DNA of 64,000 nucleotides, taken from the NCBI GenBank assembly GCA_029168955.1, contig JAPDOI010000021.1:3338501-3402500 (forward strand), written 5' to 3'. Shown in pieces: positions 1 to 9,974 of the stretch. This DNA is from Aplectana chamaeleonis. Its lineage: Eukaryota > Nematoda > Chromadorea > Rhabditida > Cosmocercidae. Made by a program: the position numbers and the translations under genes. Within the stretch, counting starts at the first letter, position 1. Every line of letters starts with the position of its first letter. Under the pieces are notes generated by a model, which ran no database searches, was not told the origin of the DNA, and saw nothing but the letters and a program-made list of their open reading frames with translations.

Positions 1-532
1 AATGCAGCGCACTCCAACCCATATTCTGTTCCAATCTAAAGAGTAAATTCGCGTGTAGGAGTAAATCAGTCAATGATGGGAAGAAGCATACCTGCTCAAA
101 CAGTTGCACTGCAGGAGAGAACACTCGGAGCGACAGCGAAAGTTTCAACAGATCCACAGACGCCTCAGAGAGAAGTTTCGACGCTTGCTCAACTCCAAAT
201 TCATACCTCCGCTCGTCGGGAGCTGAAATTCTGATTTCATGACTGATACGAAACAGGAAAAATCCAAATAATGTAATGATCCACTTCAAAATAGTGTGAA
301 GTAAACGAATGTGACGATTTGAACACTTTCTTAAAAGTCGCTTTCGCAAATGACAGCACAGGCCTCGTCCCAGGGGAAATGGCAGAAGATAACACGAGTA
401 GGTTTCGGTGAACATGCTTAAAATACTTTCACTTTCGATTAGTTTCTAGTCGGGAGGACTCCATTCGGAGCGTTTCAAGTGAGCAAAGACCTGGACGAAA
501 TTCGATTAATTTCTAGTCGGTAGGACTACATT
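1..532. other. Unassigned sequence left of the first RT fragment
   Basis: I see no gene, RNA gene or recognisable element here. The only structure noted is a pair of near-identical 28-bp direct repeats at 437-464 and 504-531, built around TTTCTAGTCGG. It is probably degraded repeat or intergenic DNA; low complexity is not marked. Confidence 0.4.
437..531 (+). repeat. Two 28-bp direct repeats
   Basis: GATTAGTTTCTAGTCGGGAG at 437 onward recurs with a few changes at 504 onward, 67 bp downstream. The second copy ends directly beside the 5' truncation point of the RT fragment at 533. No function can be assigned. Confidence 0.6.
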
Positions 533-727
533 TCTAGGATTGATAACAGCAAACCTGACGAGCGCCCCGATTGCGGTAGTCAAGGGCATACTACTGCGAA
601 CTTGCTCAATTGCCCGAAGAGACCGACTACATTAACGACAATGGATCTGTGGACGAACCCTACGCTAGTGGCCGAGTTTCTGAACCTATGACAGAACCCC
701 TCTTTGTGGCTGCAAAGAAGAAGAAGA
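533..727 (+). pseudogene. Non-LTR RT C-terminal fragment (copy G) with AAG tail
   Basis: Only the last 50 or so codons of a retrotransposon RT survive. A degraded C-terminal zinc finger (here RPDCG..GH....L..C) is followed by the conserved ending TLTTMDLW...LVAEFLNL and a stop near 690. A short 3' region then runs into GCTGCAAAGAAGAAGAAG, the tail shared by the other copies of this family in the window. The 5' truncation at about 533 is typical of incomplete target-primed reverse transcription. I found no target-site duplication on the left, so the original insertion boundaries are unclear. The tail abuts a second RT copy (H) exactly at the segment encoding VTVREL. Confidence 0.75.
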
Positions 728-1910
728 GTGACTGTAAGAGAGCTGTGCCGCATAAGACACGATGGAGTATGCCCTGCTGCCTTGAAGAAGATACCGACTG
801 ACCTTCCACCGCTTCTCACTCGTTCAGGTCGTGTACAATCCCGCAGAATTGGAAGACGGCAAACGTCGTTTCGCTGCCCAAGCCTGGCAAACCCCAAGCT
901 TCAGTCAAGGGATATCGTCCCATTAGTTTGCTGTCCTCTTTTGCTGAAGTAGCTGAGAAGCTGATCGTTAAAGACCTGGCTGAGCATAACGAGAGACAGG
1001 TGTTTCAGCATGGATTCAGAACACTGCACTCCACCACGACAGCTTTGTTAGGAATTTCTAGCTATGCCATTGATGGTTTCAACGCCAAGAAGCCGTAGAG
1101 AACTGTAGCAGTTGCCTTGAATCTCACTAAGGCTTTCGACACAGTGAATCTTGGAATCTTATCAGGCAACTCCCTGAAGTCATCTATCCCGCCGTGGCAA
1201 AAGCGTTGGATAGCTGCATTTACTAAGGGAAGACGAGCTAAAGTGATGTTCCAGAATCACGTCTCAAACAGCATTCCGATTGTAGCTGGTGTCCCGCAGG
1301 GCGGCGTATTGTCGCCTGCCCTCTTCAGTCTGTGCCTCGAAGATATACCCGCCCCTCCCCAAGATATCAAGGTGATGGATTGAGCCGATGACAAGACCGT
1401 CTTGTGTCGTGATCGGGACATAAATGTGGCCGCCACTAAGATCAACGAGTACTTGATCACGCTGAAAAGTTTCTTCGACCGCAAAATGCAAAGTCATCGG
1501 TATCCGTACTCACAACGGACCCATCTAAACACAGCGCACATCCGTGTCGTACGAAATGGAGATCGCTTGCATGCGGCCCGCTTCCCAAAACTTCTCGAAC
1601 TCGTGCTCGATCCATCGCTCAAGTTCCATAAGAACACGGAACAGAAGCAGGCTATCGTCAAAGCAAAGCTTAATGTGCTTAGAGCCCTGGGCGGTACATC
1701 ATGGAGGCAAGGAAACCATTATCCCAACGTATAAGGCGATTCTGTAGCCTGCACTAGAATACGCCGCACCAGTTTGGCAGCATCTAGTCTCAGAATCCTC
1801 CAGGACCAAGATGCAACGCGTACAGAATGCAGCTCTCCGTATCGCCACCGGATGTGCAAGAACATCTCCAGTCGATCACTTGCATGCTGAGACCCGCTTA
1901 TTAACAGTAA
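728..1910 (+). pseudogene. Non-LTR RT (copy H), upstream part, interrupted by an LTR element
   Basis: Reading across frames, this segment encodes the linker (TVREL), the start of the RT (DG[IV]CPA), the KGYRPISLLS block, HSTTTALL, an ALNLTKAFDTVNLG motif-A region, GVPQGGVLSPALFS and the thumb up to the block that precedes HCQLQAQQ. It is clearly dead: there is a TAG at about 1096-1098, the YADD region reads VMD-stop-ADD, motif A has Asn where relatives have the catalytic Asp, and frames shift near 1490 and 1720. Reading breaks exactly at 1910, where the LTR retrotransposon begins, and resumes in register at 7854. The insertion therefore post-dates the RT copy. Confidence 0.85.
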
Positions 1911-2826
1911 TGTCGTGACGTTTCGTACGACTCTCATCATAAAGGTTCGCCTCAGCCACGTCCACACTGGTCCCGACGCGATATCTTGAAGGACGCAGTC
2001 TTCTAGAACGTCGCGCGCGGCGCCTTCGCGACGTCGCGCCAATCGACTCGGCGTTCCCCCTGCTAGTCTCGTCTCCTGCCTGCCTCCGCGAGTGGTCGTC
2101 TCTCCATCGACTCCGATTGGGCCTTGGCCCCGCGCGCAGTGGCGTCCTGCCTGCGCCCGTCGACAACACCACGAGCCGCCAGCAGCAGCAACAGCCACGA
2201 CTCAACGCCAGATGTCATCTCCACGGCGCCAGTCATTCAGGTAACCCTGGGGCCCTCTGCCTGGCCTCTGTGCGGACGTGGACACACGTCTCCCCGTGCA
2301 TGCCCACGGTACGCCCTGGGGGTTGCTGTTCTGGGTCAGACCCACTTTAGCTAAGTGCCTGGGCAAGGTCCGTCCCCTAGTTTAGGATGTTCTTTTTTTT
2401 GTTATGTTTATTGTTTGACCGCAAGTCGGGAGTTTCGTAAAGTATGCGCATAATGGTGTTCTGTTGTGTACGAAGTATCTTGTTGCGCAAAGCACAGTGA
2501 TTATCGATTGGCCGAGTATTGATTGATCCGCAGAAGGCGGAATTGCAAGGAGTGTGTTATAAACTGTGGCAGTGTTAACCCCGCATGTGGGTATGGCGTC
2601 ACTCCACCATAGTTGTTGGCAGAGGCTGTAGGGCCATCGCACCGCAGGTTACCATATACCCGCCTAGGTTAGGTTCGGTATTCTCAACCGCGTGGCAGTC
2701 TTCGGCGAGCTCGGGAACGTGTGCGTAAGTCCTCTGATAATACCCTAAGCGCGGCCACGGGACCCAGACCCCTTGTCCACCGATGCTACTAGGCCGTAGC
2801 CTTGGGCGAGGGTCCCGCGTCGCGAA
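1911..2826 (+). repeat. 5' LTR
   Basis: 916 bp. By eye I count about 13 substitutions and one 1-bp indel against the 3' LTR, roughly 1.5 percent, so the insertion is fairly young. The indel is at the very end: this copy reads ...GTCGCGAA where the 3' LTR reads ...GTCGCGACA. Short frames inside (for example 2124-2354) are present in both LTRs and look fortuitous, although one contains CGRGHTSPRAC, faintly like a zinc knuckle lacking its first Cys. Confidence 0.92.
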
Positions 2827-2845
2827 TGGTGCATCGGGCCGCAGT
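2827..2845 (+). other. Primer binding site, tRNA-Gly-like
   Basis: Immediately after the 5' LTR comes TGGTGCATCGGGCCG. The first 11 bases equal the complement of the 3' end of animal tRNA-Gly(GCC) (TGGTGCATCGGCCGGG), then one extra G intervenes. Minus-strand DNA synthesis would start here. The match is from memory of the tRNA. Confidence 0.65.
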
Positions 2846-5639
2846 TGGGTGTGTGGGAAACCCGCACTCGGCTGTGGTGATCAAACTCGTCACGTTCCCT
2901 GCTCAGCGGTGTGTCTAGTTACTGTGTTGAGGTTCCGTCGCAATTGCTTAATCTTTAGTGTTTCAGTGATGTGCAGCTTCCTCTGGACTTCTCGACTGAG
3001 GTATTGGCCCCCCTGTCTCCTTGTGGTCGCGTTTTCCCGCCTCTGCTGCTTCAAGTGGCATGGACACGGCGGAGGAAATGGGGAACGCGGGATACCACGG
3101 ACGCGTCACTGGAAATAGGGGTACCCAAAAGGTATTAGGAAACCTCTCCTGTAAACCGCGGGGTTGCAGGGCTGAGGGGTCCCAGCGGCATCGCATGTTC
3201 CTAATGCTCTTTTTCAGTTGCACGTTACATCCGCAGTTAACTTCGCAGACTTATGTTCATTCATTCGCCACAACTATATGCCTTGTCACAGTACTCGCCT
3301 ATGGAGCGCATTTCCTGTTTATTTTAGACGTTTGTCCGCCTATGCTGAAAGTTACTTGGATCAGTCGTATGGCATCGCTTGTCGCACAACTAGCCGTGGA
3401 ACGCCGAAGGCCAAGGCGTTCTAGCGGCATAATACGTCACCATGCGTGCAGAATTTCTCTGCACCATGCTTGTATGTTGCGAGCCTCCCGCCTATTTTTG
3501 TATAACCAATCAGTACGTCCTAATTGCGTTTTGCTACCACTCAAGTGCATTTTTCCATCCTGCAAAGCGTTTGCAGCGCACGCGTTGCTAACTTTGTTCC
3601 TTTGCACTTTTGTCGGACCATTGCCCAGCCTATGGTTCTAATTGGTCGCCCTAGGCACGCTCACGTTTTATGCGACCCTCGCGTAGAGGTCCTATTTGAA
3701 CGCGCAATTTCCTGGCTATTGCTCTCACAACAGGTTGCTGATCGATAACTGCCGCAATGCGACAGTTACCGAAATGAAGCGTAAAAAACGCCTTGGAACG
3801 AGCAGCGGGATCGTTTCGGTCACCTAAATCTCGCTAGTTCACTCAGCCCACAATGGTCAATTTTTCTCTCATTCCAATCGTAAAATGCAACATTTTTCAT
3901 ATTAGCACACATTGCCCATATTTTTCGCTCCTTGGGCACATTCATCTCGTCCTCTGTTCGGCGAAAATCTCGCCTGGTGGCAGCAGGCGGGGTGTGGGGC
4001 GAAGGACTAGAGACCATGCCCCGAAATTCAAATCTCATCGTTCTAAAAATACCATCATTTTGATCAAATTCAACTGTATATACCATTGTATGCTTAAAAT
4101 ATCCTTATTTTTTCTCACGCGCATTTCGCAGGTTTATTTTAGATGTCTACCGTAGCCTCAGTCCTCGTTTGGACTTGGATGTGGTCGTATGCAATGCCTT
4201 CTGGGTCAAAGTCCTGCAGGCACTTCCATTATCACCTTTGTCGGCGTTGAGCCTGTCCATGGTACCTCACATAGCGTCCAACGCAAAGCTTAATATCCAT
4301 TGGGTTTGTCATGGGCAACGCCCACTCTACCCATTCTTGGCTCGCCAGACATCGTAAGTTTACCACCTGTGCGCCCTCGTAATCCGATCGTATCCTGTAT
4401 TACCGCGCATTTGTGATCATTACTCATCGCAGTGCGTCACTTTGTCTCGTCAAGTCGGTTTAATCTGGATTTCAGAGCCTTTCTGCCTCGGTCTCCGCGT
4501 TCAAATATGAGCAGTGCGCCGAAAATCGGGCTCAGAAAGTCCAAAATCTGGTTTCGGTCTGCGCAATTCACTCAAAAACACTTTCGATAACACTTTCTGC
4601 CTATTCTCACTCTCTATTATCTTATTACAGTAATTGCAATATGTTTCCGTCCTTTAAACCCTTTAGTTTCGTCTATGGTCGATTTTGGGCACGTGCGAGC
4701 GTGGCCGCGTCGCGTCGCAGCGCGCCTGGTCTTGGCGCGAACGGCTTGTTACCGGACTACCAGGGGGGGTCTCATCGTTTCAGACATCGATCGACGCGCC
4801 TTCGACAACATTGGACGAACTACAGTGACTACCATCAAAACACACACATTTGTCAAATCCGTCGCGCAGATCGATCTACTTGGCTATACCAACACCATCA
4901 GGTATAACGACTTTTATTCCAAATTAAAAATCCATTTCAGCGCAGGTTTCGACCACATTTCAATGTACGATCGTCAGATGTGCTCCAATCCAGCAACCGC
5001 GCCGCATCATGCCGCGTCGCGGCGCCGCCGAATTCAAGTTGCCGACCCACGCCGCCGCCTTCATCGATTTCTCCGCGGCCGGACGGCCATTCGACGTCGA
5101 TCATTGCTGGATTCGGTTGTTTCTTTGCATCCTGTGCTCGCAATGGACTAATAGTAGCGCCAAGTTAACATCAGCGCTTGTATCGTTCATCTATTCTGCG
5201 CCACCAACATCGGCTTCACTCAAAATGTTCTGGCCAGGTTATTTTGCGCTAGAAACATCATATTTCGGCTTGCAGCGCACTGGTCCTTGCTTCCATTCTT
5301 TTGTAGGTCTCTTCTTTCATCGTCCACATTTTTTTCCTTCCTTTCTCCATCACCGCGTCAAAAAGTCCTAGAGCAGAGGACACCCTTTCTTTTTGCATGA
5401 ATTCCCCTGACCCCCCACCTATATTTCTTCATAGTTTAAACTGCTCACCACGCTCGCCATTCCCGCGCAACCTGACCAGACAATTCTAAAGTTTTAACCC
5501 TTATTTTTGAAGGTGATGACTCATCACTTAACCACGAACTAGTGGGAAAGTGGTGACTCACCACTTACAACTTCATCCCGTTCTAATTTGGGTACTCAAT
5601 TTGGGTATTAATTTAGAGCGCAGCCTATTTGACCTCCTC

Positions 5640-6230
5640 TTAGGTTGCCTCTCTACCGCGCCTTTTTTTTATTATATAGCTCCTTATCGCGCCTCTCTTT
5701 TTTTAACAAAAGCCACAGCGCCTCATTTCTTCTCTTCAACCTTTTATCGCGCCTCTTTTTAGGTTCTATTTTGTTTTATATATCAACCGCGCCTGCGTCT
5801 TACTACGCTAGTCCTAAATGCGCCTTCGTTATTTTTTCGCGCCTTTGCTCACTTTCACCGCGCCTTTTATTTCCTTACTCGCTCTCTGAGTTTATCCGCG
5901 CCTCAAGCTTACTCATAACCAAACTCCTCATGCGCAGACAATCGCGCTCACTGCTCAATCCGCGTAACGCCGCGCAGTCAGTTTCTCTTTTCTTGCCGCC
6001 CCCACGCTAGGTCGTCTCGACCTATTTTTTAGCGCTCTGCCTCTCTTTCCAGGATGAGCTGTCTGAAACGTGGGAACTGGGCATAGGACTACGACAGATA
6101 TCGAGTCACCAAGAGAAGAAACTGGGAAGAGTAAACTTGAACTGTTTTTTTTCTTCGCGCCTATCTTGAGAATAGTAAAACCGCGCCTTGTTTTTCGGAA
6201 CATACTACCGCGCCTTGAGGGAAGGACTTA
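5640..6230 (+). repeat. Dispersed CGCGCCT motif array in a pyrimidine-rich tract
   Basis: The short word CGCGCCT (or GCGCCT) recurs about a dozen times at irregular 20-60 bp spacing, each followed by a T/C-rich run, for example at about 5658, 5688, 5717, 5750, 5790, 5838, 5859, 5897, 6158, 6182 and 6211. The spacers differ, so it is not a simple tandem repeat. Function unknown. Confidence 0.6.
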
Positions 6231-6309
6231 GTAGTCCTTCCCAATCTTTTAATTAATTTTCGTTTAATTCTAGACCTTATGGCAAAAAGGGTCCCCTCAT
6301 GGGCAAGAA

Positions 6310-6545
6310 CGTCATGTCTAGCCGCTGCATGTCGAGCCGCTGAGTGTCGAGCCGCTGCCTGGTCTTTCTGCGCCGTCTGATTTTGAGCGGCTGTTCGATT
6401 GAATCCGCGCCGTCCAATGTCAAGCCGCTGCATGTCGAGCCGCTGATGTCAAGCCGCTGTACAACTCAATCCACCATCCAATGTCGAGCCGCAGTCTGGT
6501 CAACATCATCCCGTTCTACTTCAAGCCGCTGTTCACCATCCCGCG
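6310..6545 (+). repeat. Dispersed GTCGAGCCGCTG motif array
   Basis: GTC[GAT]AGCCGCTG recurs about eight times (for example near 6315, 6330, 6348, 6420, 6434, 6450, 6482 and 6522) with variable spacers, some also sharing ATGTC. It lies in the last 600 bp before the 3' LTR of the LTR element. Confidence 0.6.
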
Positions 6546-6931
6546 CCGTCACTTCAACAATCATTGACGACGCCACGTCATCCAACCACGCGCCGATTTC
6601 AACACCGCGCAAGAAACCTTCGAGATGGACTGATCTCATTCTGTATAAATATTTATGTTGTTTAAAAAGAAAAGTGCGCATCTCCCGCACCGTAGGTTTG
6701 TGACGCTTTGGGAGATTTGACCCTGTAGTCATCATCGTCAGCCTACCCGCCCACGGACCTTCGCCTGTTCTACCATCTAACGGCAAACAACTGCAATCGA
6801 CGCCGTCAACGTAGGCCGCGCCATTAGGTGTAGGACATGTTTTACGTTGTTCGCGTTGTCCATATAGGTAGGTAACGGCTCGGGGCTTCAACACCTTTGC
6901 GCCCGCCGCGTCTTCTTCTCGTGGCCCCCAG

Positions 6932-7848
6932 TGTCGTGACGTTTCGTACGACTCTCATCATAAAGGTTCGCCTCAGCCACGTCCACACTGGTCCCGACGC
7001 GATATCTTAAAGGACGCAGTCTTCTAGAACGTCGCGCGCGGCGCCTTCGCGACGTCGCGCCAATCGACTCGGCGTCCCCCCTGCTAGTCTCGACTCCTGC
7101 CTGCCTCCGCGAGTGGTCGTCTCTCCATCGACTCCGATTGGGCCTTGGCCCCGCGCGCAGTGGCGTCCTGCCTGCGCCCGTCGAAAACACCACGAGCCGC
7201 CAGCAGCAGCAACAGCCACGACTCAACGGCAGATTTCATCTCCACGGCACCAGTCATTCAGGTAACCCTGGGGCCCTCAGCCTGGCCTCTGTGCGGACGT
7301 GGACACACGTCTCCCCGTGCATGCCCACGGTACGCCCTGGGGGTTGTAGTTCTGGGTCAGACCCACTTTAGCTAAGTGCCTGGGCAAGGTCCGTCCCCTA
7401 GTTTAGGATGTTCTTTTTTTTGTTATGTTTATTGTTTGACCGCAAGTCGGGAGTTTCGTAAAGTATGCGCATAATGGTGTTCTGTTGTGTACGATGTATC
7501 TTGTTGCGCCAAGCACAGTGATTATCGATTGGCCGAGTATTGATTGATCCGCAGAAGGCGGAATTGCAAGGTGTGTGTTATAAACTGTGGCAGTGTTAAC
7601 CCCGCATGTGGGTATGGCGTCACTCCACCATAGTTGTTGGCAGAGGCTGTAGGGCCATCGCACCGCAGGTTACCATATACCCGCCTAGGTTAGGTTCGGT
7701 ATTCTCAACCGCGTGGCAGTCTTCGGCGAGCTCGGGAACGTGTGCGTAAGTCCTCTGATAATACCCTAAGCGCGGCCACGGGACCCAGACCCCTTGTCCA
7801 CCGATGCTACTAGGCCGTAGCCTTGGGCGAGGGTCCCGCGTCGCGACA
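6932..7848 (+). repeat. 3' LTR
   Basis: 917 bp, starts TGTCGTGACG and ends GTCGCGACA, then AGTAA. It is near-identical to the copy at 1911-2826. Confidence 0.92.
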
Positions 7849-8415
7849 AGTAAGGAAGCACTGCCAGCTCCAGGCGCAACAATTTTTCATCAACATTGTC
7901 AAGCAACCTAACCACCCCTCTTGGAGAGTGCTAAACCCCGTCAGAGAGAGAGAGAGATCAGAAAGCCATTCGCCGATGCTCCCAGCAAAGTCAATCTGCA
8001 AAGACGGCACGACTCACAGCAAGAACGACCCCGTCTATTGCGCGAGGAGCATACTCAGTTCGTAAGGTGTCATTTGGAAAAGGCGGCCATTAATCCCAGA
8101 ATGGGAGTAGTGCCGCCCCGAGTCTGCACATCCGAGGCTCAAATCGGAAGGAGGGCCAGATTCACCCTGGCTTCGCTGCGCTGTGGTCACTCTACTATGC
8201 TTCTGTCCTACGTCAGCAAGATAGACAGCAGCGAATCGATGTTTGCCCGGACTGCGGCTGCCTCGGCCATGATACTGCACACCTTTTCAAAGGTCCGGAG
8301 AGACCCACCACGCTGACCGTAATGGACTTATAGACGAATCCGTTACTGGTCGCCCAGTTTCTCAACCTATGACAGAACCCTCGACGCGGCTGCAGAGAAG
8401 AAGAAGAAAACACAA
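7849..8415 (+). pseudogene. Non-LTR RT (copy H), C-terminal part with AAG tail
   Basis: This segment resumes copy H after the LTR element: HCQLQAQQ, IVKQPNHPS, NPVRER, PFADAP, LRREEHTQFVR-like, LGR.AR, LASLRCGHS, the MLLSYVSKIDSS block, a degraded C-terminal finger and a final LVAQFLNL-like ending near 8370. Frames change near 7945 and 8250, so it is not translatable. The 3' end is GCTGCAGAGAAGAAGAAGAAA at about 8392-8412. Confidence 0.85.
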
Positions 8416-9115
8416 TGGTAAAAATGTAGAAACAACCGCTACGCTTCCAAAATAGCGAGATGAAAGCTACAGCGCGGCTTCCTGGAGATAAGATACAAAA
8501 CATATAAACTCAAAAACTTGAATGGAAATCCCCGCTGGCGGGGGTGGGGATGAAAATCAAATTCACGCTTCTTTAGCCTATTTAACAATTTGCAAAGCCG
8601 TATTGCGCTGAAAAATTAATTGTGGTGAGCGCGAAGCGCTCACCTGATTTGGTTTTAAACTGCACGTACGCAAACCCGCGATACCGAAATCAACGTAATG
8701 AGAAAACTTGGGGAAGTGGTTCTTTTTTCATTGAAAAGAGAATAAAAAGTTAGGGTAAACACCCAAAAATGGTCTGGAATGGTTTACTAGTTTTCGAGAA
8801 AAAATTGAATAACCCGCCAAGTTATGATGTTAATCTCCTTTTCTTTTTTCAGTTGGGGTTCACGATCTTGTTGGTACCTTTAAAATCGAGCTAGGAAGCC
8901 CATCTTTGGACAGGAGGCTGGAAATTGATGCAGGTCGCTCCTATTAGAATTTGGAGATGAAAGCTCAATTTTAGCGGAACCTCAAAATTGAGGTCGAAGT
9001 TCGGCAAAACAAGTAAACATGTTTATACAAACCAGCCAACGCTCTATTATCTTTAAAATGAACTAATGAAAATCAACACAGTTACTGATAGGCTTCCAAA
9101 CAAGATTATGGTGAG
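8416..9115. other. Unassigned sequence
   Basis: No gene recognised. A short perfect hairpin TGAGCGC-GAA-GCGCTCA lies at about 8634-8650. The remainder is AT-rich with no clear repeat. Confidence 0.4.
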
Positions 9116-9780
9116 AGTGGCAGGACGCCGTAGAAAGTGTGTGGGACCCATATGGGAGTGCGCAGGATGCCGTAGAAAGTGTGTGCGACCCATATGGGAG
9201 TGCGCCGGACGCCGTAGAAAGTGTGAGGGACCCAAGTGGGAGTACGCCGGACGCCGTAGAGAGTGTGTGGGACGCCGTAGAAAGTGTGTGGGACCTAAGG
9301 TAGAGTGCGCAGGACGCCGTAGAAAGTGTGAGGGACCCAAGTGGGAGTACGCCGGACGCCGTAGAGAGTGTGTGGGACCCATATGGGAGTACGCCGGACG
9401 CCGTAGAGAGTGTGAGGGACCCATATGGGAGTGCTAAGGACGCCGTAGAAAGTGTGTGCGACCCATATGGGAGTGCGCCGGACGCCGTAGAAAGTGCGCG
9501 GGACCCAAGTGGGAGTGCGCCGGACGCCGTAGATTGAGTGTGGGACCCTAGTGGGAGTGCGCCGGACGCCGTAGATTGAGTGTGGGACCCAAGTGGGAGT
9601 GCGCAGGACTCTGCAGAAAGTATGTGGGACCCAAGTGGGAGTGCGCCGTACGCCGTAGAATGTGTGTGGGACCCCGGTGGAAGTGCGCAGGACGCCGTGG
9701 GCAGTGTACGTGACCCTAGTAGGTTTATGCAGGACGCTTTGATAAGTGCATGGGACACCACTGCGAATGCGCAGGTCGCT
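9116..9780. repeat. 42-bp minisatellite, about 16 units
   Basis: Tandem units of 42 bp (14 codons) with consensus around GACGCCGTAGAAAGTGTG followed by GGGACCCAWRTGGGAGTGCGCCG; one shortened unit of about 21 bp lies near 9270. Units diverge towards the right end (9700-9780). Because 42 is a multiple of three and stops are rare in the unit, long frames stay open on both strands; the longest, on the minus strand (9063-9884, 273 codons), reads as 14-residue repeats of the type STASGALPLGSHTL after a non-repetitive N-terminal stretch. I treat the coding potential as unproven, since periodicity alone explains the open frames. Confidence 0.9.
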
Positions 9781-9974
9781 TCTGAAAGGCTCAATCCAAC
9801 CTCAGGGGTAAAATTAGGTATAATAGTCCGCCCACAGTGAATGGTATTTGGGGCGCTGAACACAATTATGAAGTCCTTTTTCAAGTTTCCAGTAGATTAC
9901 GGAAGATAACGACCTGAAGATCATAAACGACCCTTTTGCTTTTTTTCTCAAAGGGAACCTTTGCTAAAATAAAA
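9781..9974. other. Unassigned spacer between minisatellite and inverted repeat
   Basis: No feature recognised apart from degraded minisatellite units at its left edge. Confidence 0.4.

Larger units (their letters stand above)
2846..6931 (+). other. Internal region of the LTR element, no recognisable protein
   Basis: About 4.1 kb. The longest open frame (about 200 codons, 3021-3641) shows no zinc knuckle, protease, YxDD or integrase signature and starts with no convincing context. Two motif-dense stretches are listed separately (5640-6230 and 6310-6545). The sequence just before the 3' LTR, TCTTCTTCTCGTGGCCCCCA, is not a canonical polypurine tract, but it resembles the same position in the BEL/Pao element. 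Confidence 0.6.
1911..7848 (+). mobile_element. Complete LTR retrotransposon, probably non-autonomous and BEL/Pao-like
   Basis: Two near-identical direct repeats (1911-2826 and 6932-7848) flank about 4.1 kb. The outer ends are TGTCGTGACG and GCGTCGCGACA, so the TG...CA rule holds with an inverted TGTCG/CGACA. The 5-bp sequence AGTAA lies immediately outside both ends (1906-1910 and 7849-7853), and removing the element plus one AGTAA restores the RT reading of copy H, which is strong proof of the boundaries. Orientation is plus, from the primer site TGGTGCATCGGGCC after the left LTR. No gag, protease, RT or integrase is recognisable inside, so it would need proteins in trans. LTR termini, duplication length, primer-site start and the sequence before the 3' LTR (TCTTCTTCTCGTGG) resemble the BEL/Pao element at 39-55 kb, which suggests a mobilising partner; that link is inference. 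Confidence 0.9.

Noticed and set aside
1911..2826. A gag zinc knuckle encoded in the LTR (CGRGHTSPRAC)
   Set aside because: The first Cys of the C-x2-C pair is missing and the frame is short and identical in both LTRs, which is expected for non-coding LTR sequence.
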